This document shows, piece by piece, positions 9,248-19,924 of a stretch of 64,000 nt of DNA; the first letter of the stretch is position 1; every line of letters starts with the position of its first letter. The translations under genes and the position numbers were made by a program. The DNA is from Stropharia rugosoannulata (Eukaryota > Basidiomycota > Agaricomycetes > Agaricales > Strophariaceae). The notes below the pieces were generated by a model. The model was not told the origin of the DNA and did no database searches. It saw only the letters and a list, made by a program, of their open reading frames with translations. The DNA lies in NCBI GenBank assembly GCA_028532985.1, contig JANCIK010000011.1:434001-498000 (forward strand), in the 5' to 3' direction.

Positions 9248-11261
9248 TCAATCCCCCTCCGCGGGAACCTCAGCAGCGTCTACCTCGCTAGGGATGCGCG
9301 AAGGGGTCAGGAAGGTGCGAACCACAGCAGGGGCCTTGCCTTTGGAAGCAGCGGTGAAGGGCTCGAGGCACGAAGCACTGGCGAACGGAGTGGTGGGAAG
9401 AGAGCTTTCCGCAGGAGTTCCTCTTTTGGACGAACAATTGCGCAAGCGTTTGAGCTTCTCCGCTGCGATGATAGCATTGGCCTCTTCAGCTTGGCAGAGG
9501 GCCGCATCCTCGAAAGCTTGAGATTCGGCCACATTGAAGGCCTCCAGAGTTATAGCCTGATCAGGCTGGGGGGCGGGAATGAAGGTGGTAGGATCAAAGC
9601 GCGGGTGCTTTGGGTCATAGAAAGAGGCGGCAGGGGCAACAATGAGAGGATCGTCCACGACAGCGGGGGCACAAAGAGAGGCGTAGGCCTCGTGGAGGCG
9701 GTCAAGGTCAAGGCAGCGGAGCGTGTCGAATGTTTCGCAATCGTGGAAGCACGGGCCAATAATAATCCCGGTGGGAAGAGTGAGTGCCATGGCGCACGCC
9801 AGCTGGGAAAGTTCAATTAGTTGACCAAAGAACATGCACTCCGCGGAGCGGCGCTGCTCTTCAGCCACATGAGCCTGCTCTGTGTAGGCGCTGAGGCAAG
9901 CGAAGCCAGACAGAAGGCCTAGAAAGAAAGAAGATCATAAGTCAGAATGATAGATGGGGATGGAAAGTAGACTTACTAGTCAAGGATGTGCGATGCCACA
10001 GGGAGGAGTCTTCAATAGTCTTGTCGACCTCCGCAGGCTCGCAACAGAAGAGACATTTCCCCTTTTGCTGGGTACTGCAAGTGCAGCAATTCCGTGCCCA
10101 CCCACGGCAGATGCACTGATAGAGGCCTTCGTTTATACGAGCGTTGAAGGGATGCACGCAGTGGTTGCACACCATTCCTCTCTGAGGAAGAGAAAACAAG
10201 TCAATAAAAATAAAATAAAAATAAGAAGCCACAGCGGGAGATCAAACACGTACAATAATCGCGCCTTCGAGGCGGGACTCGAAAGGGAGCATGCTCATAT
10301 CAATAGCGTCGGGGAGAGGGGCACCAGCCAGGGCGAGCTTAGCAGAAAACACAGGAGGCAGGACATTGAGAATCGGGTAGGTAGACTTGTAGGCGACCTT
10401 GTTACTGTCAGGACGAGTATTCGTGATCTCCTCAATTCCGCTGTCAGTCAGAGCCAAAGGAGGGCCGCCAGCGGAGCAAACAAAAGAACTCCCCGCTGGG
10501 GACTCGAGATCTGCCTGGGCTGTGGAAAGGTCAGTGAAGAAAAGGGCGAGCAGGGCATCGAGCAGAGACATACCAGCAATAGCGGCACTGGCAGCAAGGG
10601 CAGCGGGGCGCTGACATTTGGTAGGCTTGGGGAGCGGTGCGGGAGGGAAGACGACGACAGGGGGAGTGGGAAGGCGCTTCTGCTTATCCTTGCACACAGC
10701 GGGCGAAGGAGATAAGGGCCGCTGAACTTCGTCGTCGGAAATCATAATAATATCCTCCACCGTAGGGGCAGCGCTAAGCGAAATGGGATCTGGGGAGGGG
10801 TGCAGAGTGGAGCCCAACAGTGGGCGAGGGCCTGGAGTGGAAGAGCCATCCCACTGAGCGGGGAAGGCGGTCGCAAAAAAATGAATATAGGAGGCCAGCG
10901 GCTGGTGACCGCTCGTGAACCAGCAATGCGCTTGCAGCGTCGGAGCCAGGGACGGGTCGTCCGTGATGAGCATGCCGGCCACAGCGGAGAGGAGGATGCA
11001 GAACTCGCGGACCCCGCTGTGGTAAAGACCGTCAGAACAGTGAAGGCTCAAGTGGTCTTCGACAGCATCGTCGATGACCACCCGAAGATCCTCCAAACGC
11101 GCCAGCCCATTGTCGGACAGGTTAGCAGCGCCGGCCAGGGTTTCGAATTCTTGGTACACAGCAAGTGCAGGGCGAAGTCGACGAAAGCGGTCCTGGGTGT
11201 CCAGCTCCGCCTCAGCGCGTTCTTGCGCACGGCGGCGGTGGTCAAAGTTCCTGAAGGACAT
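9248..11261 (-). CDS. Antisense gene 4, three exons, 627 aa, Cys-rich centre
   Basis: Exons 11261-10254, 10181-9977 and 9918-9248 join in frame on the minus strand (introns 72 and 58 nt, donors GTACGT and GTAAGT). The N-terminus is charged and helical (MSFRNFDHRRRAQERAEAEL). A Pro/Ser linker with a phospho-type stretch IIMISDDEVQRPLSPSP follows. Exon 2 is a cysteine cluster: VCNHCVHPF, QCICRGWARNCCTC, KCLFCCEP. It resembles small zinc-binding domains seen in uncharacterised Agaricomycete proteins. The C-terminus is Ala/Pro-rich and ends VPAEGD. Nothing identifies its biochemical role; a nucleic-acid or protein-binding zinc domain is an inference. The frame is undamaged. It lies between the two polypurine-tract-like blocks, so it may belong to a second element rather than to the pol at 2642. 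Confidence 0.7.
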
Positions 11262-11639
11262 AGCGATAAGGAAGATAAGAGAAGGGCACAGGTGGTCTGT
11301 AGAAAAAGGAGGGGGGGGAAAGAATGAGAGGCACATCACGAAAAAGACTTTTGATCGGAGGGCACTTTAGGAAAGTGCGATCAGATCATCAATTGATGGG
11401 GCCTTTAACTACTTTAGGATGTCATGAGATGCCTTGGCATGTCCTGGCATGCCCTGGCATGCTTTGAATTTCCATGCAATGTGGGGAAATAAAGCCAGCT
11501 TGAACAACTTTTCCCACCTTCATTGTTGATTTTCAAACATTAAAATTATACACATTATGTGGGTGACATGCCCATTTAAGTACTTCAAATAGTGCGATAA
11601 TTTGATTATGTAAGCCTATCCAATATCGCACTAAGTCGA
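11262..11639. other. Intergenic, with CATGCCCTGG-type short repeats
   Basis: No gene seen. Near 11411-11470 the words GCATGTCCTGG, CATGCCCTGG and CATGCTTTG repeat. Similar CCTGG/TGCC words recur on the far side of the adjacent array (13540-13740). Confidence 0.5.
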
Positions 11640-13405
11640 CTAAGTCCTCTAAGTTCACTTGCACTTCACTCTCATGTTCCCCACTCCCCTTCCTCAACTT
11701 TTCTTGTATGCTTAGGCTCTACTCTACTCAGGCAGTCCTTGGTGGCTGCTACCTTGTTAGATCTGGTCTAGAGCTTGGATTTATGTCAGGAGGGCAAATG
11801 TGGATGGAATAGGCCCATCCCTATAGAGATTGCTTTATATCGTTGGAACGGTGAACCGCATTATCAAACGGTTTTTTGGTAAGTCTTTAGCTCATTTATA
11901 CGCTTCTAACGCACCCAAGAACACTCCAAACGAACCAGTATTCGATGCGCAAACTGGTGATCATTTTGGGACCCCTATTGGAACATATCACCACTTTCTA
12001 TCTTGTCTGTTTCCTCCGAGCCCTCGGTCACCGCATATTCATATTTTGGGCAATTATGCGATTCTAACGAGCCCAAGACTGATGGATTTGGTTGCCTGGA
12101 AGGCAAGAACCAGCTATGTCTCTCTCCTTCCCCTATTTTCCGATGTTTTATCGATTTTAAAGGTATGTATCCGCTATATTGTGTCTTTCTTTTCATATAT
12201 GAGCTCCTGAGCATTAGGGGATTCTATTGAGTCTATGAACGTTCGATTCCGACACCTGGAAGCCATACAACTGTGATGTGCTCCTCCTGCCCCTGGACTG
12301 CCTCTGCTTGAAAGTCCCATAACTCCTGATCCTGTCCACCTTTACTCTTAATTCTTTTTGCACCTTCAAGACCATCTTAGTCCTCTGCAAACCGTCCCCA
12401 AGATCATGCTAATCCATCCTGTACTTGCCAAGTACCATCTTATAGGTGTCAAGTGCCCTTAGGACGCATTTTCCCTCATATATCTGTCAATACCCGGCCA
12501 AACAGTATGATTTCTGCATTTCCTGGTTCGTCTCATTAATACCTATCGAACAGTACAATTAATTGCGCGATTTGACAAGCTTGAGGGCGATCTCAATCTT
12601 TGTGTCCTCCTTCCCCTGGATGGGACAATTTAATTCATAGGTGCGCTTCTGGATATCCTGAGTGTCTCAAACTTTGGGAAAGCTTACTCAACTACATAAG
12701 GTACCTGCTCCTGCAACGGCTTAATTTTTGGGGCAACCAAGCGTCCTTCATCTCAAGTTGCTAGTCAACTTCGGAGTTTTGAGGTATTTATTTGATTCTG
12801 ACATAGGTTCGTCTCCAATCTCCTTAATTCTTTCTATGATGAACTCACCTTGATTGTAGCTTTCTAACGAGCCCTTAAACGCTATATATCGTCGCTTGGA
12901 ATCCAAAAATCCGCCATGTGCTCCTCCTCCCCCTCCCTCCTCCAGGTAAAGTACTTCATATCTTGGGTTCCAGTTCGTATTTTTGGCTAATTCTTTTTGT
13001 AGTCTTTTACTATAGATATGTATCAACTAATCGACCAGTTTACTGCGTCCGATACGCCCTCAATATCCGATGTCCCTATTGACCATATGACTACTATTGC
13101 AGAGTTGAGTATCATCTCCTTCCTTCAATTTTCAACAAAGGCTTTCGCAACTTGGCATGTTTATTCACCATTTATGTGGGGTCTGAACGCGTTCCTTACA
13201 CAAATTTTGAGATTCCTGGATGCCTGTGAGTAGCCATGTCCTCCTCCATCTCCCTGTCTTGGACTAATTTTGCTCTAAGTCAAGAACAACTTCTTCAATT
13301 GTGTCGCGGTTTTTTGGAGCTTCTTCGCGTTAATTCAGGCTTTCTAACGAGCCCCTGAACGCGTTATTCCGTGCAGAATTACCATCTTCATAAGCGCCCT
13401 ATCAC
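11640..13405 (+). repeat. Diverged tandem array, ~160-bp period, copy 1
   Basis: A motif like CTTTCTAACGAGCCC recurs at about 11903, 12061, 12222, 12862, 13182 and 13341, all near multiples of 160 bp. A second motif (TCCTCCTNCCCC) recurs near 12113, 12272, 12597, 12916 and 13235 with the same period. Intermediate units are degenerate. About eleven units fit. The block at 50020-51787 is homologous, with matching spacings. No coding frame is convincing: the similar short plus-strand frames in both copies are broken by stops. Confidence 0.75.
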
Positions 13406-13755
13406 TGTGTTGTATTATATGTATCTACATGAATACTGTATTATCTAGTGTAGTTAGAGTCAATATATAACTTGTTTTTTTATAAGAAGTTTGAATAGTA
13501 CTTGTTAAATGGCATTATATATAAACATCCTTGAATGATACAAGGCCCATCTGGTGGATCCTAGGATGCCTTGAGCTGCCCTGGATTGCCTTGGGAAAGT
13601 TGTACCTGGTAGTTTGCAGAGGGACCTTGCCCTGAGTGCACCTAAGGGCCCTGGCTGCTTTGCATGCCCTGGCTGCCTTAGGATCTCAAAGGCTGTGCCA
13701 GGGAGATACAAAGGCCCTGGGAACAAAAGTCATTTTCCTGATGCAGGGGAAAGCC
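13406..13755. other. Intergenic, CCTGG/TGCC-rich
   Basis: An AT-rich part (13406-13530) leads into a stretch rich in GCCCTGG, TGCCTTAGGA and similar words (13540-13740). No gene. Confidence 0.5.
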
Positions 13756-14105
13756 CTATGAGACACTTATAAGGCAGATGTTCACCCAGCGGAGGAATTT
13801 TCTGGAAGATAAAATACGGGGTGGCGCCGTCACATAAACTTTCAGGTGACCTACATAGAGAGCGGGGTTTAGAAGCAGCGGCACAAGACTGGAAAAAGGA
13901 AAGAATATGCTTAAACGGAGAGAGAAACAGATAACAATGAAAGTGGCCATCAGAGACGGCCGAGGGCTAAAGATAGGCAAATAGGCGCCCGAGGAAGCTG
14001 GAAATAGAAAATGAGGTGCTAAAAGTAGACCTGGGGACATTACGGAGTCTAAAAATAGAGGTGAAGCTTGACTGAGGACAGTCAAAAATTTTAGTGAGGG
14101 GGAGA
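13756..14105 (+). mobile_element. 3' internal end of a gypsy element, hairpin and polypurine tract
   Basis: CAGCGG motifs continue here. At 14068-14085 is the perfect stem TTGACTG-AGGA-CAGTCAA, then twenty bases ending GTGAGGGGGAGA at 14105, directly before the TG of the LTR. The rest shows no gene on either strand. This is the end of the internal region whose 3' LTR follows. Confidence 0.75.
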
Positions 14106-15520
14106 TGACAGGCTTGTGTCTACACCAAGGCTGTAAGTGACCACAGCAGGTGTTTTGGGCTGGTGTGCAAGGGTACAGCGGAGCGGTGACTAGCCTGGTC
14201 AGCCGCCTCAGCGCTCAGCGCATGTATCACAAACCTTTCACGCATGTGCTCAGCGGACGGTTGCGTGGGGTTCAGCGGACTGTACAGGTCATAAGTACAC
14301 AGTTGAAGCACCCGGAATAGCTGTCAGCGGAGTACATAACGGTTACTGTCTCCCCAGTGGACGGCAGGAGTACAGCTGAGCGGAAAATATCAAAGGCGAC
14401 GAGCAGGACTGTGTGTAGACGGCGTCTCAAAGGGGCTCAGTGGAACACATCACGAAGGCAAAATTTGCCTAAGTCCACTCGTCAGGTGACCGTGGCGCAC
14501 GCGCTGGAGCGTGTGATGCCCGAGGGAATGAACAATGCACACAGCACGGACTCCGCTGGGGAACTTTGGCAGCGGTAACCAGACCTCAATGACCAAGAAG
14601 GAACTGCCCAGCGGGGCTTAACGGTGTCTCTCGGCAGAGGCTGGTAACACCACGGGATCAGGTCGTGCTCAGCGGAGTAGTCATCAAAACGCCCAGCGGA
14701 GGCACATGCGCTCAGCGGACCTTTGGTCCGGCGTTGCTAGTATTTACTCTCCACCTAAATTAGTACACAGCACACGTCTATATAAACTTGTAATTGTAAC
14801 TACGGAAATCAAGTAATTGTCTACCCACTAGATCTGTGTGTTGGGCTCTGTCCCAGACCGTCAGCGGGCTGTGTTTAGCTTTTGTTAGGGTCTTTACTGT
14901 GAAGTGTATTGTGAATCATAGAAGTTTTGGATAGCTTCTGGCCACCGGGTCATTTGGAGAGCTCAGCGGGGAGTCAGTGCAACCGTGTACGAAAACTTGC
15001 GCTGTAGTGTTTTGTGAATTGAGACTGCACCACCGGGTGAACAAGGTTCTGGATAGCCTCAGCGGAATAGGACTTTGGACAGTCCCAGCGGAACGACTTT
15101 GGATAGTCAGCGGAGCGAGGCACAATTGGAAATACCAGCTTGTGTGAGCATCTGCATCGGTCACCGGACCCCAAACCCACTCAGCAGAATAAGCCCCACA
15201 GAGCCACCATCAAAACTATACATTACTATTGATACCCTGCGCTCAGCGGAGGTCGCCCAGACATTAATCTGAGACTTCTAGAATTAAACCCCTCCTTAAA
15301 AACGAACTTGCAGGCACTGTACAGCAGACATCTGGACTGAACTTACAAGACTCTTAAACATCACAGTCCGCTCAGCGGAGAGGACCAGGAGAAGCATAGA
15401 CATCTATAATCTGCTTAGCTGAAGAGCGTCGCTCGATCTAAGGGATAGGATCTCGCTCCGCTGGGGTTGTGTGTGTTGTGTTTCTTGTGATTCAAGTCTA
15501 GCCCCGCGGCAGACCTCTCA
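14106..15520 (+). repeat. LTR, family 1, copy A (3' LTR)
   Basis: 1415 bp, TGACAGGC...ACCTCTCA. It is nearly identical over long stretches to copy D (32242) and to copy B in reverse (18040). A TATATAAA at 14779-14786 is the likely U3 promoter. Many CAGCGG words lie on this strand. The left neighbour is a polypurine tract, so this is a 3' LTR and not a solo copy. The right flank is CCGT. No matching 5' LTR of this element is in the window. Confidence 0.85.
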
Positions 15521-15664
15521 CCGTGTTTGCAAAAGCACTCAGCAAGATTGTCATTTCCTTGAGTGGTGTTGGTGGTCCGGTAAATGGGTCTATCAACATA
15601 ATTGGACTTGTGAACTTCCATGCTCGGAGTGTCGATGACGCATTGTGTTTCCGTAGTTCCCCGC
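15521..15664. other. Short unique stretch between two LTRs
   Basis: Open on both strands (for instance a minus-strand stretch with WKFTSPIMLIDPFTGPP), but too short to identify. It may be a host or transposon coding fragment left between insertions. Confidence 0.3.
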
Positions 15665-15774
15665 TGATATGCTCGTGCGTGCTATGGGCGCGGAAACCAC
15701 ACCACACACACACACACTCAATGCACAGAATGCGAGGGTGCTTCACACAGCTTCTAGCCAAACCCCAAAACAAC
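15665..15774 (+). repeat. LTR relic, family 2-like, left part (split by the KDZ element)
   Basis: It starts TGATATGCTCGTGCG and runs to CCCCAAAACAAC. The relic at 24044-24260 has the same sequence uninterrupted, and the rest continues at 23163. A CA repeat lies near 15705. Left flank is CCGC. Confidence 0.7.
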
Positions 15775-15984
15775 CAGTAATATGCTGTATACCATATACA
15801 TCAGTGTTTGCCATTGACGTACAGTGGACATTGTACTTAATATACAGCATATAACACTAAATGTCAGTGAATAACATTGACTGGTCATCATGCATCCGGT
15901 GACCATCAGTGAGTGTCAATAATGATCGCCAAAGCTGGGCAATAAACATTGCACTACACTGTACCTCAACGATATACAGTGCTA

Positions 15985-16175
15985 CTCATACTGATTATGA
16001 AGACCTTCATTGATATTCATATAACACCACTGGGTCCCATTGAATATCAGTCTCGTGAACCGGTCTTTTACACTGTTAATCACAATATATTTATTGATAT
16101 CCATAAGAAACCACTAGTACCCCTTGGACATCGGTTTTGTAGACCAGTCTTCTACACTATACTGCTAAATTACAC
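15985..16175. repeat. Two ~85-bp diverged direct repeats near the KDZ left end
   Basis: A unit containing ATTGATATTCATA, CCACTGGGTCCC and CCGGTCTTTTACACT is followed by a second with ATTGATATCCATA, CCACTAGTACCCC and CCAGTCTTCTACACT. Such subterminal repeats may be transposase-binding sites. Confidence 0.5.
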
Positions 16176-16219
16176 CTAGACGAAGAACCATATGTTCTTG
16201 TTCACTATATATTGATAAT

Positions 16220-19200
16220 TTAATCAACATCATCCCAGAACAAGTCATCAAGCTCGTTTCCATTCTTCCGAATTCGCTTCTCAGTGTCCTCTTTGTAAAG
16301 CAGAAATAGAGAGTGGACAAAAAAGTCGAAGTTAATGTTGGACATTTGGGAAAGCTGACCTTCAAATCCAGTAAGCCATGAATTGAGATGCTCAGCTGTT
16401 TCTGTATTAAAAGCTCTAGTGAAGTGTATGTGTCCAGTATTGTCCGGTTTTGCCACAATTAGATCAGGTTGAGAGCTGTTTGTTGGAGCAGGATTACACC
16501 ACAGGCGACATAGCATATCAGATGCACGGTGTCCGATGTAATGCCAAGCATCAACAATAAATTTGGTAGACTTCAACCACCCATGAGTGTCGCCCTGTGT
16601 CGCAATATGCCGTAGAAGGTTGCAAGCATCATCATATGCAAAAAAGCTTGGTTGAAGATGTTCTTTGCCTGCCCAGATATTAGTAATAATATCCAAGACC
16701 TGTGGTGCACTCTCAGAGTTATAGCATTTGCCCCAGCCAATAGGAATACCGCAGGACCATTGAACTGTTTCGATGCAGTACACAGAACGTGCCCTAAAGG
16801 TGTGTGCCACTTCGTTTCCTGGTGTGCCATCCAGATCTGGCAAGTTTTGTTCAATGTTTAGGGAAAAGGGGTGAGCACCTGTAGCATTGCTTTGCTGACG
16901 TCTAATAACCCTCTGCACTCCAGGATACGATAGTCGAGTGAACCGCTGGATGTAGCGCTCATACCAGAGCTTATGTGATGGGTTATTGCATGTTGGACTA
17001 GATCCAGCAACTGGTTCGCTGCATGGAATAATGCCGCAAATGCCAGAAAGATTTAGATGGTCCTTGCAGAAGCAACTGTTCTTAAAGTTCACGAGAGGCT
17101 GGTTACATGTGCTCACAGCGCAGATCTAATGATTCCCAGTTATGAATATGTAGCAAGGAGACATGTCACATAAAGGGAAATTACTAACTCGGTGACCAAT
17201 GGTTTTACCATCCATTACGCTCATGCGGACATATCCACGTGGTTGTCCCGGAAGTCGCTCAGGCTGGCGTTCTAATGGTGTAATTATGTTGGGGTGCTTG
17301 TATAATTTATATGAGAAATGATTACTTCCAATTTATAGGCGGTTATAGGCGACTCACCTGGGCTTGATTTGGGTCATTAATAACTGGATTAATTGCATTG
17401 TCGAGATCAGCAACACCAGCTTGTTCAGCTTGTTCATCAAACTCAGCCCCTTCATTGACAAGATCCGAGTAGAAACATTTCTTATGTGTGCATTCCGTGC
17501 ATGCATGCTCAAGAGCAGATGGGATATAGCCACCATCAACCCCTACTGCTTCGTGCACAGCCTGAGCAAGATCCTGAGATGTTGCATTAGCAGCCATTTC
17601 AAAGTCATCTAGTTTGTTGCCAGAAATTAAAAGTCGACGGCCCATGTGTTCAAAATAGAGTCATTAAGACTGACGGTTGGTGATTGCAGGTTTTTGTGTG
17701 ATAATATTGTTAATCCATCCCGCAAAGTTAGACCAGCCACAGCGGAAGCGAAATACTGCATGTTCCTGAGCTAGAGCAATGCTTTGATGAACCCAGACAC
17801 CTCTTTTTGATACCCTGAGATAACGTGGGTTTCTTTCGAGCTTTACCATGCGTTTTCCATTATTCTTATAGGTATACCGGTCAGGAAAGTACTGGGAGCG
17901 GCAACGAGGGCAATAAGCAGTAAAGAGTGTTGCTGTGCACCACTGGAACTTAGAGTCAAGAAAGCGGACATCTTGTGCTTCTGCATGGCGCCGTAGTGAG
18001 TGTAAGGTGTCCAGGGGACATATTGTGCAAGTTGTCCGTTGAGAGGTCTGCCGCGGGGCTAGACTCGAATCACAAGAAACACAACACACACAACCCCAGC
18101 GGAGCGAGATCCTATCCCCTAGATCGAGCGACGCTCTTCAGCTAAGCGGAATATAGATGTCTACGCTTTTCCTGGTCCTCTCCGCTGAGCGACTGTGATG
18201 TTTAAGAGTCTCGTAAGTTCAGTCCGGATGTCCGCTGTACAGTGCCTGCAAGTTCGTTTTTTTAAGGAGGGGTTTAATTCTAGAAGTCTCAGATTAATGT
18301 CTGGGCGACCTCCGCTGAGCGCAGGGTATCAATAGTAATGTATAGTTTTGATGGTGGCTCCGCGGGGCTTATTCCGCTGAGTGGGTTTGAGGTCCGGTGA
18401 CCGATGCAGATGCTCACACAAGCTGGTATTCCCAATTGTGCCTCGCTCCGCTGACTATCCAAAGTCCTATTCCGCTGAGGCTATCCAGAACCTCGTTCAC
18501 CCGGTGGTGCAGTCTCAAATCTCAAAACACTACAGCGCGAGTTTTCGTACACGGTTGCACTGACTCCCCGCTGAGCTCTCCAAATGACCCGGTGGCCAGA
18601 AGCTATCCAAAACTTCTATAATTCACAATACACTTCACAGTTAAAACCCTAACAAAAGCTAGACACAGCCCGCTGACGGTCTGGGACGGAGCCCAACACA
18701 CAGATCTAGTGGGTAGACAATTGCTTAATTTCCGTAGTTACAATTACAAGTTTATATAGACGCGCGCTGTGTACTAATTTAGGTGGAGAGTAAATACTAG
18801 CAACGCCGGACCAAAGTTCCGCTGAGCGCATGTGCCTCCGCTGGGCGTTTTTGATGACTACTCCGCTGAGCGCGACCTGATCCCGTTGCGCCGCCAGCCT
18901 CCGCCGAGAGACGCCGTTTAACCCCGCTGGGCGGTTCCTTCTTGGTCATCGAGGCCTGGTTACCGCTGCCAAAGTTCCCCAGCGGAGTCCGTGCTGTGTG
19001 CATTATTCATTCCCTCGGGCATCACACGCTCCAGCGCGCGCGCCACGGTCACCTGACGAGTGGACTTAGGCAAATTTCGCCTTCGTGATGTGTTCCGCTG
19101 AGCCCTTTTTGGGACGCCGTCTACACACAGTCCTGCTCGTCGCCTTTGATATTTTCCGCTCAGCTGTACTCCTGCCTTCCGCTGGGACGACAGTAACCGT

Positions 19201-19822
19201 TATGTGCTCCGCTGACGGCTATTCCAGGTAATCCAACTGTGTACTTATGACCCGTACAGTCCGCTGAACCCCACACAACCGCCCGCTGAGCACACGCGTG
19301 ATGATTTGTGATGCACGCGCTGAGCGCTGAGACGACTGATCAGGCTAATCACCGCTCCGCTGTACCCCTGCACTCCAGCCCAAACCGCTCGCTGTGGCCA
19401 CTTACAGCCTTGGTATAAACGCAGGCCTGTCACCGTGTTGTTACAAGAATACAGTGCCCATTAGGATAAAGTGACTCGGAAGAATCTGCATCATGGTCGC
19501 TCTCGAAACCAAGAAAATCATAGATAGTCTCAAGGTTTTCTGTCAGATTCTGTGCAACCCTAGTTCGCGGAGATAGTATGTTGTCATCCTCCAGATTATC
19601 AAAAGAATGAATATCCATGGATAACACCAGAAGTTCTGTCATACTTTTGAGCCATCCCGTCTTCTGTGGCTGACGTGGTTCACGGCGTTGATTTTTGTGC
19701 AAGTTAAACAAGCGCCGCATCTTGACAGCAGTTCCTAGTGCAGAAAGGGCATCCTCACGGTCCACAGTACGAGGAAAGAATGCCTGTAATACAGTGATAA
19801 AGTCGCCTAGAAATGCAGACAT
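16220..19822 (-). pseudogene. KDZ transposase with CxC5/CxC6 cysteine clusters, split by a solo LTR
   Basis: Starts MSAFLGDFITVLQAF at 19822. The first exon carries the CxC5-type cluster (CTICP, YCPRC, RCGWSNFAGW) and is cut by the LTR at 18040-19432. Removing LTR plus one CCGT copy keeps the frame exactly. Two adjacent in-frame stops (TAA TGA, near 17661-17666) follow ITNRQS; a small intron could hide them. The next parts carry ACTECTHKK and SVMDGKTIGH, ICAVSTCNQPL, HLNLSGICGIIPC (CxC6-like). The last exon is the catalytic region: YDDACNLL, IVDAWHYIGHRASDM, FNTETAEHLNSWLTGFE, giving the acidic residues expected of this DDE-like family. It ends LFWDDVD. Exon limits between 17150 and 17360 are uncertain. 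A cut-and-paste transposase in function, now disabled. Confidence 0.85.
18040..19432 (-). repeat. Solo LTR, family 1, copy B
   Basis: 1393 bp, the reverse of copies A and D, with ends TGACAGGCC and ACCTCTCA on the minus strand. It is flanked on both sides by CCGT (18036-18039 and 19433-19436), a 4-bp target duplication. It lies inside the first exon of the KDZ transposase. Confidence 0.9.
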
Positions 19823-19924
19823 TAGACGAAAGGAGTATAGTCAAAAATCCATTAATGCTACGTGATCATACAGCAGTAATTTAAAAAAAGACTACACCGT
19901 CACGACAATCTCATGCAAATGTAA

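Noticed and set aside
9236..9820. Long plus-strand frame, 194 codons
   Set aside because: It lies opposite exon 3 of antisense gene 4, whose spliced minus frame is better supported by introns and a Cys-rich exon.
12003..12230. Short frame shared with 50384-50692 as a conserved small protein
   Set aside because: Both lie in the ~160-bp repeat arrays; similarity is explained by the DNA repeat, and stops and frame lengths differ.
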